From a virus, in the IMG/VR virus record IMGVR_UViG_3300046167_000585, positions 1 to 64,000 of that record: a stretch of 64,000 bases of DNA, one strand, 5' to 3'. Positions within the stretch are counted from its first letter, which is position 1; every line of letters begins with the position of its first letter. This document shows, in pieces, positions 42,839-48,667 of the stretch. The translations under genes and the position numbers were made by a program. The notes beneath the pieces were generated by a model. The model made no database searches and was not told where the DNA came from. It saw only the letters and a program-made list of their open reading frames with translations.

Positions 42839-44428
42839 TTAAACAAAATAAGAACTACTGCCGTAAGACTCTGGTTCTTCCTCGTCATCCCATAACATAG
42901 AGCCATCTCCAGATTCACCTGAAGACACTTCACTAGGCTTCCAAGCATTGAATTCCCCAAGCATAGATATGTTATCTAATTGATCGTCATGCTTAGACTT
43001 AAATCCTTTGTAAGTAGCTAGTGTAATTTCCATTAACATTTCAGCTAATTCATCTGATTCTTTTAATTCTTCAGGAAACCAGATTTTTCCTGATTTAAAT
43101 AACGGTAATGCTATTTGTTGGAATCGACTCATCTTATCCTTGTTAGGTCTAATTCCTGGTGAGTTCTTACCTTTACCTGTAGCTAGAGTAAAGTAAATAT
43201 TTCTATTCATTTGCTCATTCTGTATCCAAGATATAAAACCCCCCTGCTGTCCTGTTACCTCTATACCTACTTCTTGTGGGCGATACTTCTGAGCTAAATG
43301 AAATAACTTATCCATTGACTCGTCCATTAATGCACGTTTACAAAATCCATCTACCCACAACCAATCACCGTTGTTATTGTAAGCCCACACATTGATAGTG
43401 CTAAAATCAGCACTTTCTCTCGAGCTCGTAGCAAAGTCTGTTGTAATATAAAAGTTAAACGCTCCCATGTTTTGTTTTACATTAGCATGCTTGTACCAGG
43501 TAAGATCGCTATCTTGTATTAAACGTTCTTCTTCAGACATAATACGTAGCATTAGTTCCTGGTTAAAGCTGTCTAACTTACCTGCACCTTTAGATTTAGT
43601 ATACTGGTCCAGAACATAGTCATAGCCAAACCTATCTTCCCACGCACCTTTAAAATGTTCACGTTCTACAGGAAATTCTTCACAAACTGGATATACAGAC
43701 ACATGCCATACGCCAGATTCGACTGCTTTATACAAAGGGTCTTTAGCATTAAACGGAGTACCTGACCAGATTACCTTACGTCTTTTAGGATGTAACGCGT
43801 AATCAATAGCAGAGTACACAGTATTCTCTACACTCTCAATAATCGTGGGCGAACGAGCATCATCATCAGAAAGTAAGTCATCTAACATAGCTAATTGCGG
43901 TCTCGTGTTTAGCTCTACAGTTCCACGAACACCAGTTTTAGCACCATGACCTGTAACAACGAGCTCTTTTCCCTGTTTATTCTTAAAATACCAACGAATA
44001 TCTGTAAATCGAAACGAATGTAGATAAGTTTTTAAGAATTCACTGTGTTGACAGCGTCTTTCTAACCTGTAACGCATCTTCTTTACACCGTTTTCTATAG
44101 AATCTGAGATGTACAATCCATAATCTACGTTAGCAAAGCCCGGTATAGATCCGTAAACTGCTAAATATAATATTAGATATTCAGACAGAATGGTAGTCTT
44201 TGCTAATCCACGTGAACACATATTAACAATGTTCTGTGTTTTGCCCGTTATATTGTCTAACATCTTGTAATGGATAACAGGAGTAGCATTTTCTTCTCCT
44301 CGCTCTCCATTCACAAGCTTTATGAAACTAACAAACTCAAGAGCGAATTCACTAGGTACATAATTTGGATCAACACTATAGTCAGTGCTATTTAGCCATT
44401 CTTCTACAGTTTTCTTTACTAATTTCAC
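42839..44428 (-). CDS. terL: large terminase subunit (N4 gp68 type)
   Basis: This 529-residue DNA-packaging motor has an ATPase domain with Walker A at residues 72-79 (SRGLAKTT) and Walker B at 180-184 (AMLDD, with an acidic DLLSDDDARS after it). The RNase-H-type nuclease domain has Asp 331 (ITTDFATS), Glu 390 (GIEVTGQQGG) and a C-terminal KHDDQLDN. It translocates DNA into the capsid through the portal and cuts concatemers. The start overlaps the stop of the upstream SAP-like gene by four bases. The stop is 59 bases from the adaptor gene. Confidence 0.93.
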   Translation of the reverse strand: MKLVKKTVEEWLNSTDYSVDPNYVPSEFALEFVSFIKLVNGERGEENATPVIHYKMLDNITGKTQNIVNMCSRGLAKTTILSEYLILYLAVYGSIPGFANVDYGLYISDSIENGVKKMRYRLERRCQHSEFLKTYLHSFRFTDIRWYFKNKQGKELVVTGHGAKTGVRGTVELNTRPQLAMLDDLLSDDDARSPTIIESVENTVYSAIDYALHPKRRKVIWSGTPFNAKDPLYKAVESGVWHVSVYPVCEEFPVEREHFKGAWEDRFGYDYVLDQYTKSKGAGKLDSFNQELMLRIMSEEERLIQDSDLTWYKHANVKQNMGAFNFYITTDFATSSRESADFSTINVWAYNNNGDWLWVDGFCKRALMDESMDKLFHLAQKYRPQEVGIEVTGQQGGFISWIQNEQMNRNIYFTLATGKGKNSPGIRPNKDKMSRFQQIALPLFKSGKIWFPEELKESDELAEMLMEITLATYKGFKSKHDDQLDNISMLGEFNAWKPSEVSSGESGDGSMLWDDEEEPESYGSSSYFV

Positions 44429-44649
44429 ATTACCTCGTATAACTCATTGATTAATGTAGACTTTTTCTTACGTCTGTCTAAATTAATTCCTCTAGCCTTG
44501 CCCATTGCTTCTAAAGCTACAGGTGATAACTCTGCAAGTTCTGCTCTTGCTAGCTCTTCGCAGTCAGTTTCCCACATACATTTGAAGAAGTGTACACATT
44601 TTTTTGCAGGTGTTGGTTTAGCTTTTGTTTTAAATATATGTTTTTTCAT
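44425..44649 (-). CDS. small basic protein with SAP-like C-terminus
   Basis: This 74-residue protein has a Lys-rich N-terminus (MKKHIFKTKAKPTPAKKCVH) and a SAP/Rho-N-like C-terminus (LSPVALEAMGKARGINLDRR, then KKKSTLINELYEVM), a helix-turn-helix pair that can bind DNA. It is translated immediately before the terminase and could help DNA recognition or packaging. Overlaps both neighbours by four bases. Confidence 0.6.
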   Translation of the reverse strand: MKKHIFKTKAKPTPAKKCVHFFKCMWETDCEELARAELAELSPVALEAMGKARGINLDRRKKKSTLINELYEVM

Positions 44650-44861
44650 ATTTCTATCTCCTCTATTTGAATAGGTCGGTCTTTTAGGTATCCTTCACAG
44701 TCAGTCAGTAATTCATCTCTACAAATCAACAGACTTTCATTAGGTTCACATAAAACATTTGGAGGAATGATTAACGGATCTACAGGTTCACGAACAAACG
44801 GATTGCTTTGACTACAAGATGTAGCCAATAGCGCTAGTAATACTATATTAAGAATTCTCAT
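44646..44861 (-). CDS. small lipoprotein, spanin-like candidate
   Basis: I start at 44861 (MRILNIVLLALLATSCSQSN) because GAGGAG lies 7 bases upstream; a longer frame has no site. The lipobox LATSC is clear, so the 71-residue product should be a lipoprotein with a short Pro/Cys-rich mature part (three further cysteines). Size and proline content are like Rz1-type outer-membrane spanins, but its partner is not identified. Overlaps the upstream gene by 14 bases. Confidence 0.6.
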   Translation of the reverse strand: MRILNIVLLALLATSCSQSNPFVREPVDPLIIPPNVLCEPNESLLICRDELLTDCEGYLKDRPIQIEEIEI

Positions 44862-45588
44862 TAGAAATCTCCTCATATTCAGTTTCGACAGTATCCTGTT
44901 TCCTAGCAATAATGTCACTCTGCGCAACGTGCTCTGCTGTTACTGCACCGCTTTGTATCATCTTCAATTGTTGCTGCGCTAACGCCCGAGTTGTCTCACG
45001 GAGCTCATCGATAGACGAATTGCTATAACTAACGTCAACTTCTATCTTCGCTGCTTCAGGCGCTTTCAGTTGTGTGATTAAACATTCAGCAGCCTTTTGA
45101 CGCACGGTCTCACTTTTAGCACTACGCATGAGCTCTGCTTGAGTATTAATCGCTTCTTGATGTACATCCATATTAAGAATATGAACAGGCACCAAAGTCC
45201 TTTCTAAAATCTTATGTACAAGGTCTCCCTTGTTATAAGCCGTAGAAAACGATGCAATCGTTTTCATAGGCGTATTCTTATCTACTAATCTCTGATAACG
45301 GTCAGGAAACGTTTTAGCGTAAGCTATCGTATTAGAGTCCCCGATTAACTTATAACTAACAAACTTAACAGCGTTAACATAATCTAACATCTTATAACGC
45401 CCGCTTTCAATCACATCAGCAAACCCAACCAGGTTTTCTTTGTAGACGTCTCTAAACTCATCGCCCTCTGTACTATTAATAAACTCTATCATCTCATCAG
45501 TCACATTGTGACGAAACTTCTTAGGCATGCTAGCCTGCAGTTGTTCTTTTGTTAGTACGACACCACTATCTTTTTTAACTAAATCCAT
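44848..45588 (-). CDS. candidate small terminase or packaging factor
   Basis: This 246-residue, mostly helical, charged protein begins MDLVKKDSGVVLTKEQLQAS. The N-terminal half is alpha-helical with MLDYVNAVKFVSYKLIGDSN, and the C-terminal coiled coil includes RETTRALAQQQLKMIQSG. Position (two genes before the large terminase, co-directional) and helical composition fit a small terminase. No HTH is certain. The start shares a base with the stop of the upstream gene. Confidence 0.55.
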   Translation of the reverse strand: MDLVKKDSGVVLTKEQLQASMPKKFRHNVTDEMIEFINSTEGDEFRDVYKENLVGFADVIESGRYKMLDYVNAVKFVSYKLIGDSNTIAYAKTFPDRYQRLVDKNTPMKTIASFSTAYNKGDLVHKILERTLVPVHILNMDVHQEAINTQAELMRSAKSETVRQKAAECLITQLKAPEAAKIEVDVSYSNSSIDELRETTRALAQQQLKMIQSGAVTAEHVAQSDIIARKQDTVETEYEEISNENS

Positions 45589-45911
45589 TATCGCTTAATC
45601 CCATAATATAGCTTAGCTGCTTTAATTTGCGCAGCGTATCGCTTTTCATCTAAAAAATAATCATCATCTACGCAATATAGTAACAAAGGGTTTGCAATAT
45701 AGCAATCATCTCTTCGTTTTATAAATTGTTGATCTATCAGTTCTTTAATGTCTTTCTTAGACATTCTATCTTCAATTGCATCATCAACAGTGTTATCTGG
45801 ATGAAGACAGTCACATACTATATCTACGGTCTCATGCAAGTTACCTTCCGACAGCCCCGCCCCCAGCTCGTAACCTACAATAATAAAGTGCTGCTTATCA
45901 GCTGTCTGCAT
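45588..45911 (-). CDS. small unidentified protein
   Basis: I start at 45911 (MQTADKQHFIIVGYELGAGL), with AAGGAGG 6 bases upstream. The 107-residue product is acidic, alpha/beta and ends with KAAKLYYGIKR. It has two cysteines in IVCDCLH. Translationally coupled with both neighbours (14-base and one-base overlaps). Function unknown; it may work with the upstream winged-helix protein. Confidence 0.55.
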   Translation of the reverse strand: MQTADKQHFIIVGYELGAGLSEGNLHETVDIVCDCLHPDNTVDDAIEDRMSKKDIKELIDQQFIKRRDDCYIANPLLLYCVDDDYFLDEKRYAAQIKAAKLYYGIKR

Positions 45912-46263
45912 GTTCGTCCTCCTTGACCAACTTCTCAAACTTGTTCATTAAACTAAAATAGTCATCGTTACTATTACGGATTGTATACTGAGGATTCAGC
46001 ATATAGTGTTTACTTGAATGTTTAGCTATTACCTTTAAATCGATTAGCCTTTTAACAGAACGTGACGCATAACTCTTTTTAATGTCCAACGTCTCGCATA
46101 TCTCTGCCTGTGTTATATTGCATATATTATCCCCGTTCAACGGTAACTTCCTAAACATGCAACAGTACACACTAAAGATAGAAGACGAGCCAATCAGCTC
46201 ATTTACTACTAACAAGTTATCTAAAGGTATCTTTGCCCAGCCTGCAGTATACGGTGTCTGCAT
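45898..46263 (-). CDS. winged-helix DNA-binding protein, possible regulator
   Basis: I start at 46263 (MQTPYTAGWAKIPLDNLLVV), with GGGAG 5 bases upstream. The 121-residue product contains a helix-turn-helix with wing: ICNITQAEICETLDIKKSYA, then SRSVKRLIDLKVIAKHSSKH and YMLNPQY, as in plasmid replication initiators of the RepL type and MarR-like regulators. It is the first leftward gene and faces a set of repeated operator-like sites at 46335-46379, so a control role for the divergent region is likely. Confidence 0.7.
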   Translation of the reverse strand: MQTPYTAGWAKIPLDNLLVVNELIGSSSIFSVYCCMFRKLPLNGDNICNITQAEICETLDIKKSYASRSVKRLIDLKVIAKHSSKHYMLNPQYTIRNSNDDYFSLMNKFEKLVKEDEHADS

Positions 46264-46334
46264 TGTTCTCCCTGAAAAGTACACTCAACAGGGGAAGTAT
46301 AACATAACATCCCCTAGCAAGTAAACTAATTAAC

Positions 46335-46379
46335 AAAAGTTAACTCCACAGATAACTTTTCAACTACAAAAGTTAACTC
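46335..46379. promoter_or_regulatory. operator-like cluster, three copies of AAAAGTTA
   Basis: AAAAGTTAACTC occurs at 46335-46346 and again at 46368-46379, exactly 33 bases apart. Between them is the inverted copy TAACTTTT (46353-46360). The 33-base period is about three helical turns. This is the pattern of binding sites for a dimeric regulator, and the neighbouring winged-helix protein is the obvious candidate. Confidence 0.5.
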
Positions 46380-46463
46380 TCAGGTCAACCTCGGTGTTGT
46401 CGGAATAGGGTCTGTAGCGCTTCCCTTCTTAAGAGATATCTTTTTATATAGCTCCAAGCCTCC

Positions 46464-46478
46464 GTTGACTACGTCAAC
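46464..46478. promoter_or_regulatory. small hairpin with three-base loop in the divergent region
   Basis: GTTGAC (46464-46469) and GTCAAC (46473-46478) form a perfect six-base stem around a three-base loop (TAC). N4 vRNAP promoters are five-to-seven-base stems with three-base loops. For leftward transcription the loop's centre would be A on the template, the purine preferred in N4. Direction and activity are unproven. Confidence 0.3.
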
Positions 46479-46612
46479 TACAGCTTGTCGCATAGAATAG
46501 CAAGAGAGATCCCAGGGACTAAGTGTGCTATTTTCGCTTATAGAAAAATTACATAATTTACTACGGGTGTAGAAACTTAGTGTGTGTACTTACCACGACA
46601 GGTACGCCCCCC

Positions 46613-46652
46613 CTATAGCAACAGATTAACTATCTTTATTTATTTGCTATAG
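46613..46652. promoter_or_regulatory. inverted repeat with two CTATAG cores, possible divergent promoters
   Basis: CTATAGCAA (46613-46621) and TTGCTATAG (46644-46652) are perfect inverted copies. Reading leftward, the first gives TTAATCTGTTGCTATAGGG, similar to the 3' part of T7-type promoters. Reading rightward, the second gives TATTTATTTGCTATAGTTG. A pair of opposed promoters for the phage's own T7-family polymerase would explain the symmetry. It may instead be an operator. Confidence 0.35.
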
Positions 46653-46695
46653 TTGTGTCGTACTGTCTTAGGTAAGTGTTGACTGCCGTCATTTA

Positions 46696-46734
46696 GGAGA
46701 ATTATCTCCGACAATTATCTTAACTCACAGGAGA
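46696..46734 (+). promoter_or_regulatory. possible ribosome-site switch before the first early gene
   Basis: GGAGA (46696-46700) pairs with TCTCC (46705-46709) over a four-base loop. The real ribosome site of the next gene is a second GGAGA at 46730-46734, which could pair with the same TCTCC. The two pairings exclude each other, so the leader could hide or expose the ribosome site. Confidence 0.3.
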
Positions 46735-46740
46735 ATATGT

Positions 46741-47022
46741 ATGATAAATTACAATGTACAACAAGCTAACCAAGTGCCACAGAATGAGAAGACTCTATCG
46801 TTTGCAATAACTGACGGAGAAAATACTTTGATGTGGAGTAATTTGCTAAGAGGTCAAGATCGTATGAGCCAAGAGGACTTTACTTTCTTTGAATCTGAAG
46901 TAGCCTCAGTTGAAGGCAAATTACTAGCCACAACAAAGTCTGGGGTGAAACTATACCTCAAGGTTTATACTGAAGGAAATAAGGGTGAGCCTGGAAACTT
47001 ACGAGCTAAATACGCTAAGTAG
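46741..47022 (+). CDS. first rightward (early) gene, unidentified
   Basis: This 93-residue soluble protein (MINYNVQQANQVPQNEKTLS) has an AGGAGA site 6 bases before the start. It is alpha/beta with TLSFAITDGENTLMWSNLLR and ends in a basic tail. No known family. As the first gene after the divergent region and followed by a very strong hairpin it is probably transcribed alone and early, perhaps to alter the host. Confidence 0.6.
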   Translation: MINYNVQQANQVPQNEKTLSFAITDGENTLMWSNLLRGQDRMSQEDFTFFESEVASVEGKLLATTKSGVKLYLKVYTEGNKGEPGNLRAKYAK

Positions 47023-47031
47023 TTTCACCCC

Positions 47032-47095
47032 AATGATAAGGTTATCATCAACCAAACAACGGTTGATCGATAATCTTATCATATTATCTTTTTGA
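47032..47095 (+). terminator. strong hairpin terminator after the first early gene
   Basis: An arm of about 21 bases beginning ATGATAAGGTTATC (47032 onward) pairs with GATAATCTTATCAT (ending about 47081), with one wobble and one bulge around a seven-base loop. ATATTATCTTTTT follows. It should be an efficient intrinsic terminator, isolating the first early gene from those downstream. Confidence 0.7.
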
Positions 47096-47189
47096 CACTT
47101 TACACACAGAGACACGGAGAATAGGATAGTCTGCTGCCGCAGTTTAGGCTCATTCGAGTCATCTTATAAATTCATTCATGGAGAATAAT

Positions 47190-47453
47190 ATGCAAATATT
47201 TAAAGTAATTGGTAATACCATAGCAGCTGTAGGTCAAACAGTTCAAGATACAGCAGAATTAGTTAGTTTAACTGTAAGTGATGATGGTCTTAAAACTACA
47301 ACAAGAGCATCATTCGGAATAATTAATACTGCCTTAACAACTTCAGAAAAGATTGCTATAGCAGAATCTAAGTATGAGTTAGAACAGTTCGAATTAGACC
47401 ATGCTAAGAAACTAGGTCGACCGAAAGGCTCAAAGAATAAGAGTACATCATGA
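47190..47453 (+). CDS. small early protein with AT-hook-like tail
   Basis: I start at 47190 (MQIFKVIGNTIAAVGQTVQD) because GGAG lies 6 bases before it; an ATG at 47178 overlaps that site. The 87-residue product is amphipathic and helical. It ends in KLGRPKGSKNKSTS: the GRPKGSKNK segment is an AT-hook-type minor-groove binder. A DNA-associated early function is plausible in an AT-rich host or phage genome. Confidence 0.6.
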   Translation: MQIFKVIGNTIAAVGQTVQDTAELVSLTVSDDGLKTTTRASFGIINTALTTSEKIAIAESKYELEQFELDHAKKLGRPKGSKNKSTS

Positions 47454-47557
47454 CTAGGTTACAACGCGACATAATGATTGTCTCAGTTCTTGAGGGTATA
47501 GTGTTCCTAATGCTATGCACTCTATTCGTTATGGCTTTAATTTGGTTTACAGTTTGA
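47450..47557 (+). CDS. 35-residue membrane peptide
   Basis: The ATG overlaps the upstream stop in an ATGA, a standard translational-coupling signal. The product (MTRLQRDIMIVSVLEGIVFL, ending MALIWFTV) is a single membrane helix with a basic N-terminus. It could target a host membrane function; unproven. Confidence 0.5.
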   Translation: MTRLQRDIMIVSVLEGIVFLMLCTLFVMALIWFTV

Positions 47558-47814
47558 TGAGTGACATGTTGAGGTGCATGTAAACAGCCTCTATTCACTA
47601 CCGTACAAACCTAAGTAGGCAATAAGCTCACAACAAGTGAAGATAAGGTAGTTAGTTAGGTATGACTCATGTAACAGTGAGTTATGCCAACTAAATATCA
47701 TTAATTCTGATAGTCGGTGAGAAAACTCTTATTACAAATTCCAAATATTAATCATGTAACTAGCGCGTGATTGATATCCTTTCTAGCTAGTATTTCTTAT
47801 ATAGGAGAATATAT
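47558..47814 (+). promoter_or_regulatory. early leader region with strong hairpin (257 bases, no gene)
   Basis: No gene is visible. The main structure is a hairpin at 47653-47693: TAGTTAGG plus ATGACTCA pair with TGAGTTAT plus CCAACTA around an eight-base loop, about 16 pairs with wobble and one bulge, without a T-run. Near the end, ACTAGC and GCTAGT form a further inverted repeat (around 47759-47793). These look like leader RNA structure or promoter elements for the next gene. Confidence 0.4.
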
Positions 47815-48210
47815 ATGAGTATCGTTCAATCCAATAATCGTAGAACATCGTCAACTAAAACTACGACTAAATTTAGTATTCGTTTAAACCCTGACGAGTC
47901 TATTGAATTTAGACCAACAAGTACATTTGCACATATCAATGCTGAACAAGTATTGAAAATAGTTACTAAAGCAGATGTTGATGTAACAGCCGAAAATAAC
48001 AACAACAAAGTTAACTTCAAGTTGACAGGTAAAGATAAGTTATTCGGCTTTATTAACTACTTTGAGAATGACCTAGATGATGAATCTAGTAAGACTGAAA
48101 TTAAATCAGTACTCAAAGATGTAAAGACAGCTTTATCTAGTGTAGCCATAGAAGATATAACTCTACCTATGACTGCTGGACAAGCTGACGATTTGATTAA
48201 TGACTTGTAA
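47815..48210 (+). CDS. small acidic protein before the RNA polymerase leader
   Basis: This 131-residue protein begins MSIVQSNNRRTSSTKTTTKF with an AGGAGA site 8 bases upstream. The N-terminus is Ser/Thr-rich and disordered. The core is alpha/beta (NKVNFKLTGKDKLFGFINYF) and the C-terminus acidic. In N4 a single-stranded DNA-binding helper recruits the second RNA polymerase; whether this protein does so cannot be told from sequence. Confidence 0.55.
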   Translation: MSIVQSNNRRTSSTKTTTKFSIRLNPDESIEFRPTSTFAHINAEQVLKIVTKADVDVTAENNNNKVNFKLTGKDKLFGFINYFENDLDDESSKTEIKSVLKDVKTALSSVAIEDITLPMTAGQADDLINDL

Positions 48211-48667
48211 AGTTATATAATCAGCCTGGGTAGTGTATTTTTGAGTTAGTGCACTACCCACTTATTATTAGTGAATGATCTAATAAATTGAATAACTTAA
48301 TATCAGTGAGATAGTACATTCAGATAGTACCTGGTAGTACTCTCAATTGATACTACAAGATATAGTCACGCATCTAAATCCAGCTACACATAAAACGATT
48401 GGTTCGTTGAAGACGCTATATACTTACTAGAGATGCTAGTCGTAATTCCTGAATAAGGTAGGCTAGGTCTCTGACAAACAAAGCTAAATCTCAAATAGAA
48501 TACCATTGCGAAGCACTTACTGCTAGTTCCGTAAACATATATTGCGGTATTCAAAACTAAACCGAAGGGTTAGGTAACCAATCCTAACAAAACTAATACA
48601 TAGGCATGCCAATACTAGTTGGAGTTATGTCTATGTATTTTTCTTTTCACTTATTAACGGAGACACT
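48211..48667 (+). promoter_or_regulatory. structured leader upstream of the phage RNA polymerase gene (457 bases, no gene)
   Basis: Several hairpins lie in series. TGGGTAGTG/CACTACCCA (48227-48260) directly follows the 131-aa gene. GTAGTA/TACTAC lies at 48334-48356. CTAAACC-GAA-GGGTTAG (48557-48573) can be replaced by GTTAGG/CCTAAC just downstream. Finally AATACATAG/CTATGTATT (48595-48639), with extra inner pairs and TTTTCTTTT after it, is a terminator 28 bases before the polymerase start. The order suggests attenuation of polymerase expression. Confidence 0.5.
48595..48645 (+). terminator. terminator in the leader of the RNA polymerase gene
   Basis: AATACATAG (48595-48603) pairs perfectly with CTATGTATT (48631-48639). 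Beyond a G-T wobble, CAT/ATG and CCAA/TTGG extend the stem. A T-rich run (TTTTTCTTTT) follows. Full termination here would block the polymerase gene, so partial read-through or a switch is implied. Confidence 0.55.

Larger units (their letters stand above)
46264..46740. promoter_or_regulatory. divergent control region (477 bases without genes)
   Basis: No gene is visible here. Leftward late-type genes start at 46263 and rightward early genes at 46741, so promoters for both arms must lie here. It holds a six-base inverted repeat (46290-46315), three operator-like octamers (46335-46379), a three-base-loop hairpin (46464-46478), a nine-base inverted repeat with CTATAG cores (46613-46652) and a hairpin at 46696-46709. 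Each is listed separately where it can be described. Confidence 0.75.

Noticed and set aside
47131-47175. tRNA-like T-arm (ATTCGAG context) and anticodon-like hairpin
   Set aside because: No acceptor stem or D-arm can be built around it; stems are too short and the loop pattern does not fit.
48505-48525. TTGCGAAGCAC as an N4 P1-type promoter hairpin
   Set aside because: Only three perfect pairs around the GAA loop, and its direction would be leftward inside a rightward leader.
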